A stretch of DNA of 64,000 nt, taken from the NCBI GenBank assembly GCA_022578965.1, contig MU400560.1, positions 229,518 through 293,517 on the forward strand, read 5' to 3'. Below the pieces are notes generated by a model that was not told the DNA's origin, made no database searches, and saw nothing but the letters and a program-made list of their open reading frames with translations. The DNA comes from Xylaria sp. FL1777. Lineage: Eukaryota; Ascomycota; Sordariomycetes; Xylariales; Xylariaceae. Below are positions 22,100 through 36,326 of this stretch, one piece after another. Positions within the stretch are counted from its first letter, which is position 1; every line of letters starts with the position of its first letter. A program made the translations under genes and the position numbers.

Positions 22100-24750
22100 T
22101 TAATAAGCTAATAGTTATTTATGTTAAAAACTTACTATTAATTAGTATTTATAGTATATAAATACTTATAATTAACTATTAAACTTTATTATTTTAGCAC
22201 TTTTAGTGCTTAATTTATAGCTTGTATAATTAACTAATAAGTGCTTATATAATTAACTAATAAACATTTAAACTTAATTATTTTAGCATTTTTATGTAAT
22301 ACTTAAGTAATATACTTTATATAATTAATTAATAAATGTTTATGCTATTAATTAATAGTGCTTTTATATATTTTAGCACTTTTAGTGTAGCTTGCATAGT
22401 TAATTAATAAATGCTTATATTATTAACTAGTAATATATGCCACTTTTTAAATGCTTTTATATGTTTTAGCATTTTTAGCATAGCTTATATAATTTATTAG
22501 TAAATGCTTATAGCTTATATAATTAACATTAAACTTAGTTATTTTAGCATTTTTTAGTGCTTAGTTTATAGTTTTTGCAATTAATTAATAAATGCTTATA
22601 TATTTAATTAACTAATAAATACTTTCGTACTTAATTAATTATTAAATTAGCTAAGTGCATTACTAAACTTAAATATTTTAGCTACACAATTAACTAATAA
22701 ATAAGCAGTTATTAAAACTTTTTATTTTTTAATAAATAATGCTTATAAAGTTTTATTTTGCTTTTAGATAATAGCTAATAGTATATTGTTAATTGCTTAC
22801 AATATATTGTTTTTTTTTAAATTATGCTTAAAACTTTTTATGCAAGATTTATTAAACTTATTTATAAAGAAATTAGTTAGTTAGTTTACAGTTTTAGCAT
22901 ATGTTAAGTTAAATTAAGACTTTTTATAATTAACTAGTAAATATTTGTATAATAATTAGTTTATAGCTTATTTATTAAGTGCACTAAATTTTAGCAACTT
23001 ATACTATTAATTAATAAATATATAGCTACTAAAACTTTTTGTATTTTTTATAACATATTATTGCTTTTTAAATTATAACTTTTTATAAGATTTATTTATA
23101 AAAAGATTACGTATAATTAGTTATAATTTTAATCCTAGTGGTAAGTAGTTAGCTTGCTACTATAGCTATGCGCTATAGCTTAATTCTTTAATATACGTGA
23201 TCCTTTAGTGTACGTAATCCCTTAGTGTACATGATCTCTTAGTATACGTAATCCTTTAGTATACTTAATCCCTTAGTGTTTTTAAATTGCTGCCACTTTT
23301 TATAGCCTTTATACTTAAAGTAAACTTAGTTATTTTAGCACTTTTTATAATTAACTAGTAAATGCTTATGCTACTTTTTTAATAGTTATTATAGCTTGCT
23401 AACTAAGTTACATTAAACTTAATTATTAATATTTATTAGTGCTAGGTTTATTGCTTACATAATTAACTAATAAATGTATAACTGCTAAAACTTTTTATAT
23501 TTTTTATAATGTATTATTACCTTTTAAATTATAGTTTTATAAGATTTATTTATAAAGGGAATTAGTTATAAACTAAATTTTAGTAATAAGTAGTTAATTT
23601 GCTACTATAGCTATAAATGCTAATTATAAACACTTATTTAAATATTTTTAAAACTTTGTTATATTTTGCTAGTAATACTATAAAGTATAAATAAGTACTT
23701 TATACTTAATCCTTAGTATATTTAAACCTTTAATGTATTTATTTTTTAGAAAGCTTTAGTATATAAACCATAGTTTTTAGTATATTTAAGTGTTTTATAC
23801 TTAATTCTTTAAAAGGCTTTAGTATATTATTTATATATTAAAATCTTTAGTATACTTAGGTGCTTTAATTCCTTAGTATATTTAATTCTTTAGAAAGTTT
23901 TAATATATAAACTATGGTTTTTAGTACACTTAAGTGCTTTATATTTAATCCTTTAAAAAGCTTTAGCATATTACTTATATATTAAAGTTTTTAGTATATT
24001 TAAGTGCTTTAATTCTTTAGTGTACTTATATTTTAGAAAGCTTTAGCGTATAAACTATAGTTTTTAGTATATTTAAGTGCTTTAATTCTTTAGTATACTT
24101 AATTTTTTAAAAAGCTTTAGCATATAAACTATGGTTTTTATATACTAAGTGCTCTATACTTAATTTTTTAGTATACTTAATTCTTTAGTAATTATAGCAC
24201 ATATAATAGCTTACTTAATTATTATAGCTTTTATATTATAGTAGCTATATTATATATTAATTAATTAAATTAATAATTATAGCTTTTTATATAATTGTTA
24301 ACTATACTTTATTTGTAATAAACTTAGTATAATTAACTAATATAACTTTATAGTTTTAGTACGTGCTAACATTAAAATTATTTAATTATTAGTATACGCT
24401 AAAAGTGCTACTAGTAGTTTTAGCGCATGTTTAAGTTTAGTTATAATAAAAATAAAACTTAGCTTATATTAAGATTTAATAGATTTAGTTTGCTTTAACA
24501 TATATAAATTTATTAAATAAACTTAAATATATTTTTATATAGTATAGCAATTAAGGCATGTTTTATGTTAATTAACAAAGTTAGCTTTTTTATATATTTA
24601 TTAACCTTTGTTAGCTTTAAAACATAGCTTAGAGGTTTTTTTTACATGTTAACTATTGCTAAAAAAAGATTTATATAAAAATTAAATTATAATAACTTAT
24701 AAAACAGCAATTTAAGCAAGTTTTAAAAAGGTTGAAACTTTAAAGCTAAC
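22100..24750. repeat. left copy of diverged inverted repeat (minisatellite plus flank)
   Basis: From about 22.1 to 23.5 kb a loosely repeated unit recurs, built on 'AATTAACTAATAAATGCTTATA' in shortened and varied form and 'TTATTTTAGCACTTTTAGTGC'. Further in, at about 24.55-24.75 kb, is a unique flank (TTATTAACCTTTGTTAGC and AAGATTTATATA). The reverse complement of both parts occurs in mirrored order at about 59.6-61.4 kb. Confidence 0.75.
23690..24190. repeat. tandem repeat, about 143 bp higher-order unit
   Basis: Sequences around AAACTATGGTTTTTAG recur at about 23765, 23909, 24052 and 24126 (spacings 144, 143 and 74), each followed by a TTTAAGTGCTTTA-type segment. Confidence 0.65.
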
Positions 24751-25139
24751 TTTAATTTATAGCACTTCTTTATTAAAAATAAGCTAATAAAACATAAGCA
24801 AAATAAAGGTATACCTATTATAATTTAATAGCTATATACGCTTTATTATAGTATATATAATTCTTTATTACTTAATTTACTTTAAACTTAATTTATTATT
24901 TATAGCAAAAACTATAGTTAAAAGTATTATTGCATAAAGTATTTATAATAAAGTAAAACATATAAAGTAAAACATATAAAGTATTAATAAATAAGGTAAA
25001 ACTAATAAAGTGTAAGCATATAGCATATGTAAAAAAATAACATATAAAGAAACATATATATATGTAATAAAACTTATTTAGCTATATTATAGCTATAGTG
25101 GCTTAGCTAGCTAAAGAAAATACATGTAAATTATAATAA

Positions 25140-25560
25140 CATAATTAATTAACTAAACTAATGTAAAAATATAACTAAACTAGTGTAATGATATTATTAC
25201 ACTAATGTAATAATATAACTAAACCGGTGTAATAATATTATTAAACTAATGTAATAACATAATTAAACCGGTGTAATAATACTATTAAACTAATATTATA
25301 ATATAACTAAATGAAATAATACAACTAAATAAAACAATATAACTAAATAAAACAATATAACTAAATAAAACAATATAACTAAATAATATTATTAAACTAA
25401 TGTTATAATATAACTAAATAAAATAACATAACTAAATGAAATAATATAACTAAATAAAACAATATAACTAAATAAAACAACATAACTAAACTAATATAAT
25501 AATATAACTAAACTAGTATAATAATATAGCTAAATAAAACAACAATGTTTAGGTTATATA
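25140..25560. repeat. short-unit A+T tandem array
   Basis: Two interleaved unit types recur: TAATAATATAACTAAACTAG-like units and AAATAAAACAATATAACT units. Some units keep a CCGG (about 25224 and 25267). Confidence 0.8.
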
Positions 25561-26645
25561 TTTTAACTAGGTAGTTTATTAGCTTAACTAATTAAATTTT
25601 TTATATATTTTCCAGAATGTAAAAAAAGCTTATAAAATAGTTTTATTTAGGTTATTATGTAAATTTAAGAAATCTTTACAAAATTGTTATAGTTTTTTTA
25701 TATGTAGCTTTTAAGCTAGCAACATTTTATAACCTTTTAATTTTTGTATAGTTTACTTATAGAACTTTTAAATAATAGCTTTATTAAAAGTTTTATATTA
25801 AACTAAAAGTTTAATTTAAAGCTTATTAAAATCTTTAAAAAAGCTAGTTAAAGATTTTATACTAAATATAATAAACAGTAAGTTGTTTTATATAAGCTAG
25901 CTATGCGCTATATATACTTTGGTAAGCTACTATTATTACGTATTATTTTGTGCATTATTTTATGCATTATTTTGCGTATTTTTTTAAGTATTGTTTTGCG
26001 CCTTAAACGTACTACTAGCTAGAAAATCAAGCGACTAAAAGCTTGCAATGCTAGGCTAAATGTGCTAAAAAATAAACAATTAACTTAATAAGCTAGCGTT
26101 TATAGTTTACTACAAAGTAAATAAGCCGGTATAAAAAAAATTTAGCAAAAAAAGTAATAGTTTATTAGTAAAAAGTAATTTATTATTTAATAAATGCTAT
26201 TATAAGAAAAACTAGCTATTTTAGCTATTAGTTTTATTAAGCTTTAAAATAAACGCTTTATTTTATAAACTTATTTTTAGGCTACTAATAAATAGCAGCG
26301 CTAAGTTATAAACAAACTATAGCTTGTTATTTAATATGTTATTTTATAGGTTTAATAGCAAAAATAGTTAATTATTACTACTGCTTAAACTACTAAAAGC
26401 TTGTTTTATATATTGCTAAAAACTTAATTTATTAAGTTCTTATTTTAGTTTTGCTATAGTTTATAATTTATTAGGATTAATTACTATATATATGTTAAGC
26501 AGAAAACAAGTTTAAATAAAAGGATTATACTTTTATTAAAACTAAAGAATAATAGAAAACATAGCTATAAAAACAAGATTTTTACATTATTAATGCTTTA
26601 TTTAATACGTTGTTTTATAGTGTTATTAATATAGAAGTCTAGAAG

Positions 26646-27060
26646 CATAATTAAAGGAGCTTTATTAAAAGCACTTATTAACAAATAATTTAAAAGCAGT
26701 AAGCTAGCTATGTATTAAACAGGCTTATTATGGCTTTTATTAGCATAAAAAGGAGAGTTTAAAGACATAATTAAAGGGGCTTTATTAAAAGCATTTATTA
26801 ATAGATAATCTAGAGGCAGTGAGCTAGCTGTGTACTAAGCAAGCTTATTATGGCTTCCACTAGCACAAAAAAGAGAGTTTAAAAACATAATTAAAGGGGC
26901 TTTATTAAAAGCACTTATTAATAGATAATTTGGAGGCAATAAGCTAGCTATGTACTAAGCAGGCTTATTATGGCTTTTATTAGCACAAAAGGGAAAGTTT
27001 GGAAACATAATTAAAGGAGCTTTATTAAAAGTACTTATTAATAAATGATTTGCGTTTTTA
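26646..27060 (+). pseudogene. decayed protein-repeat array, 120-bp (40-codon) units
   Basis: Units start at 26646, 26766, 26886 and 27006, an exact 120-bp period with about 3.4 copies. One plus-strand frame reads through all copies: IIKGALLKALIN, then an Arg or Lys, a stop, a Gly-Gly-containing segment, LAMY, a stop, AGLLWLLLAQKGEF. The stops occur at the same two places in every unit. At the first place the fourth unit has TGA where the others have TAA, as expected for a CGA or TGG codon hit by RIP. I do not recognise the repeat family; the LLWL-LA-KGEF pattern is vaguely ankyrin-like but not convincing. Confidence 0.6.
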
Positions 27061-28718
27061 TAAGTAAGCTTATTATAGCTTTTGCAGGTTAAAATAAAGT
27101 AAACACTATTTAAGTTTAAAAAATTAATTTAGTATTAAACAATAATTTTAATATACTTTGCTTTACTAGCTTTAAAGCTAATTTGCTAGCTTATAGTAGC
27201 TAAATAGCTACGCAAGATTTAAACTTTATATTTCGTTTTTATTATGTTTGCTGTTTTTAGTTTATTTATTATAATACTATAAAAGTATTAAAATACTTAA
27301 AGTTTATATATTATACGTTTAATTTTTATTACTTTAGCAAGCTTTTTATTGTTTATTAGTAAGTTTTATGCTATATATTTTTTAATAAAAACTTCGCGTT
27401 TTTTAGTTAAAAAGTTTTACGCAATTTAGCTAATTAAAAACAGATTGTTTTAAGAGTTTAATAATATGTTTGCTATAATAAATAATAAAAACTTTTTGTA
27501 CTAGCAAACGTTAAAAATAAAAAGAAAAAAAAACTATAAACAAACAAAAAAAAAAGAATTTAAAAGCAATAATACGTTAGAAAAAAGCTAGCATATTAAA
27601 CTAGCTTACATATATATGTTTAAAAACTTTTTAAGTTATGCATTAAACAAACTTATATAAGTGCATATAGTACTATAAGTATTTATTTTTATTTATAACT
27701 AAATAAAAAGATTATTAAAAAACTAAAACTGCAATAAGTAATGTATATTTACAGCTAAAAATGAAATAAAAAATGCGTACTATTAATTAGTTAAGTTAAT
27801 ATTAAAGCATAAAGCTAGCTGTTTTATAGTTACTATTGTTTTTTTTTATAGCATTTTAGCATTATTACTGCTATTGCTAATAAAACATTAATAGCATTAG
27901 CTAATTTTTAATCTTTAGATTTAATGCTTTTAATACTATTTATTATGCTGCAGTTTTTAAGGCAATAAAAAGCCTAGGTTTTTTATGCTACGTAGTTTTG
28001 CTACATTATACGTAAAGTATTAGCTGTAATAGTTATATGCTTATATATAGCGCTAGCTATAAAAACTAATACTATTTATTTGCTAGCGTTTAGCTAACAT
28101 TAAGCATTAAATATTACAAACTTAGTTATAATACCTAACTAAAGTATGTATTTAAAGATAGCTTTACTAGTATAGCAAGCTATATGCTTATATTTAAAAA
28201 TTAGCTTAAGATTTATAAACAACTTAACAATAATAGCAAGCTTATTTAGCTTAATAATAGCAAGCTTTATATTTTAATAGAATTTTTGCTTAAATTAGTA
28301 CTTTAGTTTTATAAAAGCTTTTTGTAACGTAATGCTGCTAAGCCTGTTTTTTACGTTTAAGATTATATAAGCTACGCTAGCAATATGCAATGCTAAAAAA
28401 GCGCTATTACTAGTTTGCACGTTTTATGCTTTTATAAGCAACTAGTTTTAAAAAAAGAACTTGTATTTAAGATATTAATATTTTTTGCTAGCGTTATAAA
28501 GCACATTTTAAACTTTGCGTACCTTTGTTTAAAGAGTTTTTATTGCTTTAGCTTTTTAATGCTAAATAATAACTTATTAGCAAAAATCTATGTAGTTTTG
28601 TTTTAATATTTGCTAGAAATAACAAAAAGTAGCACAATATTTATTAGTAATATGTAGTAAAAGCTATATTGCTATATTAACGCAGTAAAACCTAAGAACG
28701 CTAGCAAAAAAAGCAAAG

Positions 28719-28953
28719 TAATATAACTTTATAAAGGTGTATTAATAATTTGGCTTATTTTATAAAGCTAGTGCGTAGCTTGCTTATAAAGCTATATGTT
28801 GCCCCGGACTAGCATAGTAAAGGCCACCTAACTTAATGGGGCCACTTATACACATAAATAAAATTATTCTGTAAACTAAAAGTTATAACCTTCTTTTCTT
28901 TTATATTATTTAATATATACCTTTTTTATTTATACCCTTAAAAATACCTATTA
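28719..28953 (+). repeat. 5' LTR of element 1
   Basis: 235 bp. It aligns end to end with 36327-36561 without gaps; the differences I could read are transitions. The middle (about 28800-28855) keeps a G+C-rich patch (GTTGCCCCGGACTAG) that is eroded in the 3' LTR. Confidence 0.9.
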
Positions 28954-31458
28954 AAATGGTGCTTTTATTTACGTTTTATTTATAAAAACCAAACTAAACT
29001 AAAATAGCTTTTCTTACGAAAACAGTTTACTTTTCTTGTAAAAACTATTAATCTTCTTTATAAAAATTACTACTTTAACTTTAGTTAAAACCTTATATTT
29101 TACTTATATTTATGCTTTAGCGTATAGCACTTCCTGCTAAATCTAAAACACTTATTTGTTAGTTATGCTAAGCTAGCATAAATATATTTTACTTGTTAGC
29201 TAATTAAACATAAATGCAAACTTTAGTTAACTTATTGTTTAAAAGTATAAATAAGTAAATTTGTTAGTTAGTTAAGTAAAGCGCAAACTTATAAAGTTAA
29301 GTAAGCTTTGTAATATACTTTTATATTTTGTATAGCAAATGTTATAAATTACCCTTTAATTAATTAATAGCGCAAAAACATATACTTTTTTTTTTTCCTT
29401 TATTTTGCTATTTACCTTGTATTACTATAATACATTATAGCTAGCTAAAGCAACAAACTAAACTTATTTTAGTTTGTTTTACTACTCTTAAGGCTAACTA
29501 CTTAGTTTAAGTCCTAAGCAGGATTACTAAAAAAAGACTTAGCTATAATAAAACTAGATAATACTGCACTTAAAAAAATTAAACTTAATAATAAAACAAT
29601 AAAGTATTTATACTTAAAAAGCAAAAAGTATAAAATAGCACTTACTAAAATTAATAATAAGTTTATTAAAATAAACGAACAATTAAGTAACATTATATAC
29701 TTGTTAAAATAGCAAATTAAAATAACTGCTAACTATAAAAAGCAGTTTAAAAAAGTTGCAAAATTTTTAAGAAAACTGCTGCTACTTAATAAGAATAACC
29801 TAGATAACCAAAACTTAAACCGCCTTTAGAAAACTACAAAAGTTATGTAGCTTTTATTTTTTTTATTTAACCTTTAACTACTTTAACTATTTAAACCTTT
29901 TAAGCTTTTTAAGCTTTCTAAACAAGAAAGTACTTAATACGAAAAAAAACATTATAATAATAACCTATATAATTTTAATAGCTTTAGCTCTAGTAGCTTT
30001 AGCAGTAATAGCAGTATTTTTAGCTTGCTTTTTATTAATCAGCAAAATAACACTTTAAATATAGTAATTACCTAAAGTATAACCTTAATAAATAATATTA
30101 AGCTAAAGCATAAAAAAGTAGAAACCTTTAATCTTAAGTATAACAACCTTAATAATTTTGGCATTATTACAGAAAGCAAAAACGTAATTTTTACAGACGT
30201 TTATTTTTTTTTTAACTGGCTTAATTTTTTTAAAGCAGACCTAAAAACAAGCTATATAAACAAAAAACAAATTGTAATAATGTTTTTAATTTTACTTATA
30301 GAATTAGCTTTTTTATAGTAAAACAATAAAATTATACTAACTAAAAAAACCAAAATGCATGCTAAAAAACTTAAAGGCATTATAAAGAAAATAACGAAAT
30401 AATTTGCTATAAATATTAGTATTGCAACTAAAAGGTTTAAAGAAAAAAAACTTACTTTAGCTTACATTTACTGCAATAAGCACGCCTTTTTATAGTTTGT
30501 ATAAAAGAAACTTTAATACGTAAAAGCTATAAGTATATTTAAAGCTAAAAACGTTAATTAAAAAAGCGTTATGTTTTAAATTTATAATAGCATAAAATTA
30601 AAAATTAAGCAGTTTTTAAAACTACTGCATAGTTGCTATACCTTAAAGCAATACATAAAAAAAATGTACGAAGCTAAAAGTAACTTATAAAATTTAGCTA
30701 AAGAAGTTTTTAGCAAAAAGGCAAAAAAAGTACATTTTAATGCTTTTTATGTTTAATTTGTTATATTACTTAAACAAAAATGTTTAATATTTTAAAGCTT
30801 GCAAAAAAAGTATAAAAACAAACATAGTTACTACAAAAATAAGTTTTAAAACTGTTTATTTAACTGCTATTGTAGCAAAAAACAAAATAATAACTAACGC
30901 TTTAAATAAAACAAAAATTGCTACTATAACTATATTTATTAATAAAATTGCAGTTAAAACCGTAATTGTAACTATAATTGTAACTGTAATTATAATTAAG
31001 ATCGAAATAAAAGCAATAAAAATAAGTTATTAAACTGCTTTTATTACTATAACAAAAGTTAAAACAAATAAAGCAACTAAAGCAAAAACCAAAATAAAAA
31101 TTGCTTATGTAACTTTTATTAGCATAGCTTAAATAAGCATAACTTAAGCAAAACATGCAACAATAAACGTAATAACTATAACAAAAAAAACAATTAATTA
31201 AAAGTACATTTTATAACTAAAGATAAAAAAAGTTAGTTTACTAATTATTATTTATTAAAAAACAAGCAGTTTTATTACATAATAAAAACTTTATAATAGT
31301 TTAATTTAGAATTAATTTGCTACTAATATTATGCTAAATTTAAGTTTTTAAATAATAAAAAAGCTTATTTTTATAAGTGCAAGCTAACAGTAAAGCTTAA
31401 AAAGCTTGTAATATTAAACCTTTTTTTAATACGCTTTCTTTTTAACCTTAATAAAAAA

Positions 31459-31515
31459 ACCTGTAAATACTGCAACAAATTGTTAGCATTACGTAACTAA
31501 CTATTTAAACACCTT
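31459..31515 (+). pseudogene. C2H2-like finger in element 1 polyprotein
   Basis: The frame reads TCKYCNKLLALRN, a stop, LFKH. Spacing C-x2-C-x9-L-x2-H fits a C2H2 finger. The second distal histidine is not preserved. It lies between the gag-like region and reverse transcriptase. Confidence 0.5.
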
Positions 31516-33309
31516 AATTATTATTAGTTAGTAATATAAAAAAAGGTCAAGCAATTAAACAAAAAACCCAAAAAACTTTAAAAACTTAAAAAGCTTTAAA
31601 AACAAACTAAAGAACTTCGCGTTTAAAAAACCCTTCAAAAAGCTAAAATAAAAAAAGCTCTTAACTATAATATAAAAAAAAACGCTAAGTATTTATGCTA
31701 TACTTACTTACGTTTTAATATAATGAATTCTTTAAGCAAAAAAATAATAAGCATATGTGGTAACTTAAAAGCAAGAAATTTATATGTATTTAAAGATCTT
31801 TTTAGCAAGTTAAAACATAAGATCAAAAACTGTATTTATAACGCTAAAGGACTTAAAGCCAAAAAAGTAAAATATACTTAACGAACTAAGTTTAAATTCT
31901 TTTGCAAAAAAATAAACAAAAAAAATAAACCAGTTATTTAAAAATTCAAAAAAAAAGCATAAATAGTTAAAAACCTTGCTATTAGTACTTTACTAAGCAA
32001 TAACTTCCTTGTTTTATATAAAGCAAACATTAACTTTAATATAAGCTTTATAATATTTTTAGCGTTAAAAAACTTCTAAGTAAAGTTTAAAGCTATTGCT
32101 TATAAGCATAAGTATATATAACAAATAATAAGCAAAAAAAAAGTAAACCTTAAAAATAGAAAGTTTACTTATATAGCAATAAATTATAAGGCCTTATTTA
32201 TTAATTGCAACTTTTGTTTTATAGCTAAAAAGTTTGTATTAGCTGCTATAAATACCTTGCTTAACGCTAAAACACTAAAAGCAGTACTTTTAAAAAACGC
32301 ATTAAGCAAACGTATAACAATCGTAAAAAGTACAAAACTTAGGTTAATACGCAAAAATAAATATACTAGCTACTTTAATGTTTTGCTTAAAAGCGCATTA
32401 AAAACAGTAGCATTTATTGCTATAGCAGCAGCAAATTTTATAAAAAGCATAAACTAAGCAACTTTTAGCAATAGCATTATTAATATAACACTGCAAAATA
32501 GCTAAGCAACTATTAATATAACGTATAAGCTATTGCATAGTGCTGTGTTTAAAAAGCTAGAATTAGTAAAAAACCTTAGATCTCTTAACTATATAACTAT
32601 AACAGTAAATATAAATAATAAGTTTAATATAATACTTTTAATTACTGTAATAGCTACAAAGTTAATTTTGCTTAAAAATATGCTTACACTAAAAAAAATC
32701 ACTAATTTAGTAATTAAGCACTTAGTTATGTTTGCTTTAAAAACACTTTTTATTAACTAAGTAAAAGTAATAATTAATAAAGCAAATAAAACAAATTATA
32801 TTAGTTCTATATCTGTTCTAAAAAACCTTTAACTTAAAATTCTTAATGTATAATTAGCGCTAAGCATTAAAAAACCACAAGATTTGCTAGAAATTGTAAC
32901 AAACATAAGTATACATATATATACTAAGCAAGCTTCTTTTGCGAAAAAATTCAAAAAGATAGCAAAATCCTTTAATATTTAAAAAAACAAAAGAACAGTA
33001 AATATACTAAAAAACCAACAAATAAAAATTCCCTTAGTAAAAAAATAGCAAAACTAAACTGCAAAACTTAGCAGCTAGTTGTACTTTTTAAGCTAAAAAA
33101 ACATAAATGTTTTAAACAAATATTACAATAGATTACACAACTAAAAAAAAATAAAGTAAGTTAATAATTTAACCCTTTTTATTTACTTAGTTTTTATTGC
33201 TTAGTAAAGCGTTCTTAATAAAATAGCTAAACAAAAAGCAATAAAACAAAAAAAACAAGTTATAGTAAATATAAAAAACATTAATAAAGTAGCAATACTT
33301 AATAATTAC

Positions 33310-33640
33310 CTTTTGCCTTTGCAAGCTAAAGTTATTGCATTTTTGCAAAATAAGCATTTTATAACTATAGTTAACGCTATAGCATTTTTTTATTAGTTTT
33401 TAGTACATTTAGACTACAAAAACAAGTTTACTGTAATAAGTCCTTAAAGTATTAAACAGTACTAAGTAGCAATAATAAGTTTTCGTAATAGTTTTATATA
33501 TGTTTAACAGTTTATAAACAAATTATTTTGTTTGTATAACTTTTGTAAAGCCTTTATAAATAACATTGTAATATTCTTAAACATAGCAAAGCAGCACAAA
33601 AAACACTTAAGAACTATTTTTAGCTTTTTTTAAAAAAAAA
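33310..33640 (+). pseudogene. element 1 reverse transcriptase remnant
   Basis: One frame reads LPLQAKVIAFLQNKHF, then FLVHLDYKNKFTVIS, FRNSFIYV and KAFINNIVIFLN. These align with the reverse-transcriptase core of fungal Ty3/gypsy elements. The catalytic pair that should be Asp-Asp is Asn-Asn (codons at 33559-33564), and at least four stops interrupt the frame. Confidence 0.85.
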
Positions 33641-34209
33641 ACATTGCTATGTTTTTTACGAAGTTTTTTATTAAGTACTCGTTAATAAACTTGTTAAGAT
33701 TTTGCATTAATGCATTTAAACTAGCAAATATAAAAAGTTATATTATAACGTTTTATAATTTAGCTTTTTCTAATTAGCTAAAAGCTTTTAAAATATATAT
33801 TAAAACGTTTAGTTTTTTTTATAATTTTATATTATATTATGTAAAACTAAGTAAACTATTGCAAAAAAAAAAAGCTGTACTTCTTGCTTAAGGACAAAAA
33901 TCTAAAAAGCTAAAAACCAAAAAACCTAATAAACGGAAAGCTTATATATAATCTATGTATTATATGCTTACAAAAGCTAAAATTGCTTTATTTAATGCTG
34001 TATAAAACGCAATATATAAAGAAACAACGTTATATTATTATAATTTAACTAAAAACCTGTTTTTTTAAATAAATAGCTTTTAGCAAAAAAGGTTTAGCAT
34101 AATAGTATTTTAGCTTAAGCCAAAATATACATGAATTTTTAGCAACATTATATTATTTATAAATATACAACTAGTAATATACTTTAGCAAATCGCTAGCA
34201 AAAACAAAA

Positions 34210-34500
34210 GTTCGCTATAGCTTTTCTGAGTTAAAAGTAGCTTGTTTAGTTTAAGCTTTAAAGAAATTATGCATAATAATATATTTAAACAAGCGTTTTA
34301 TAATAGTTTTAATAGACCACTTAGCAATAAAAAAAATAGTTAAGCAAACTAGCTTAAAAATAACTACTATAAACTATGTAAACAAAAAGCTAATTAACTT
34401 ATTAATATATTTATTATAATACGGACTATATATATACTACTTATTAAAACAGCTAAATTATATACTTAATGCCTTAAGCTGCTTATAAAGTGTAGTAAAT
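34210..34500 (+). pseudogene. element 1 RNase H remnant
   Basis: The frame reads FSELKVACLV, KKLCIIIYL, VLIDHLAIKKIVKQTSL and LNYILNALSCL. These correspond to the ELEVA, YTDH and PDALSR motifs of retrotransposon RNase H and its C-terminal end. Confidence 0.8.
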
Positions 34501-34739
34501 ATAATAAACGCTAAAAAAAAGCTAAAGCAATTAAATAAACTAGCTATACTAAACATAATATAAAACAATATAAACTTAATATTTTATGTAGCTATATTTA
34601 AAGCTATAATAAATAAATTTATGCTTTAAAACTTTAAAGCAGCATATAAAACTAACTATAAGTACGCTAAAGTTTTAAAAAACATAAAAAAAATAGCTAA
34701 TAAAAACGTTAATACCTTTTTTAAGCCTGGCTATTCTTT

Positions 34740-35070
34740 TGACTTAATATTAAACAAGCTAATTTATAATACTTATAAAAGCGTTAAACAGCTATATATA
34801 TTACATAGCATAGTTAAGAAAGTACTTAAAATGGCCTATAATAAAAAGCACCATTACGGAATAAAAAAAATAATGCATATATTAGAGCTATATTTAATAG
34901 CTAATAAAACTTAAATAATAAAAAAATATATTAAACATTGCAACATATGTAACTTAAATTAAACAAATAAACAACAATTAGTTAGTAGCTTAAAGCTAAT
35001 TTAACTTAAAGAACACTTGCTTATGTAAATAGTAGCTATTAATTTTATTGTAAGATTACTACTAATTAAA
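34740..35070 (+). pseudogene. element 1 integrase, zinc-binding region remnant
   Basis: The frame reads YILHSIVKKVLKMAYNKKHH, then YGIKKIMH and KKYIKHCNICNLN, the HHCC domain of a retroviral-type integrase, followed by an INFIV start of the catalytic core. It is interrupted by stops at former Gln, Trp or Arg codons. Confidence 0.85.
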
Positions 35071-36326
35071 GCTAAAAGTACTCTATAGCAGCTAAGTAAA
35101 AACAAATCATATTATAACATATATAATGCAATAATAATAGCTATTTATTATGCTTTTAAATGTAATCTTTTTATTTTTAAGAATAAGAAATATATAGCTA
35201 AAAAATAAAGAATAGTAATAACTAAACAATTGCTGTTAAACAATTAAAGAATTCTTAAAAGCATTATTTCGGACTAAAATAAGAAATTTACTTTGAAGTT
35301 TTAGCAAAAAATGTAAAAAGCCTTAAGAACTAAACTATTAATAATTATAGCGTATTACCTTTAAACTAATAGTTTTTTTAAACGCAAAAATTAAACTGTA
35401 GAGATTGCTTTTAAATTTTATAACTTTATTAATCTAGAAGCAAACTAAGTAAATATTATACTATTTTTATAATAAAACTTAAATGCGGCATACTTAAAAG
35501 TAATACAATTTATATTACATAAGTTATTATTTAGATTTAGACTTTTTAAAGCAATAAAAACTGTTGTAAACGCTAAAAATTTAAAATTATTTAAAAACAT
35601 TTGATTCCTATAAAACTACTTTTGTTAAAATGCTTACCTAGCTTTAGATTTTGCTTAAGCTATTGCTAAACGAAAGTATAACGCAAAGCATTAGTTCGTA
35701 GAGTATAAAAAAAGCAATAAAATATATTTGCAACTATATAAAAAATACTACTTGCTTAAAAGGCCTAGCTAAAAGTTTTTGCAATAATAATTAGGTCTTT
35801 AAGTAATTAAAAGAAAAGTTAGCAATTTAGCTTATAAATTAGACTTCCTTAATAATTATACTATTTACTTTATTATTTTAGTCGAGTATTTATGTTTAGC
35901 ACTTAAAAAAAAAGATTTCTTTAAAAGAACAGTTTTGTTACTAAGACCTATAAAAGCTAAACAAGAAAACTTAAACAAAAAAGAAAATAATATATATAAA
36001 GTAAAAACTATCCTTAATTATAAACTAAATCAAAAAAAGAGTAATTATAATTACTTTATTAAGTAAAAAAAATGAAGCTATAAGTACAACAAATAAAAAA
36101 CAAAGTAGTAGTTGCATTATAGTAAAGAACTAATTAAAAAGTATTAAAAGCGCAATAAATCTTGCTTTAATATATAAGCTAAAGTAGCTAGTTAGGTTCT
36201 TTAAAAGCAAAAGCAACCTTAGAAAACAGATCGAAAAAAATAAAAAAAATAAAAAATTAAATAAGCTATTAGTATAAAAGTATTAAAGCTGCTAAAATTA
36301 GCAGCCTTTTTGTATAGCCAGCATTT

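Noticed and set aside
30902..31156. 84-codon minus frame inside element 1
   Set aside because: Tyr/Asn/Cys/Phe-rich shadow of a low-complexity part of the element polyprotein on the plus strand.
32257..32760. Two plus frames (66 and 75 codons) as independent genes
   Set aside because: They are surviving pieces of the element 1 polyprotein between its gag-like and reverse-transcriptase parts.
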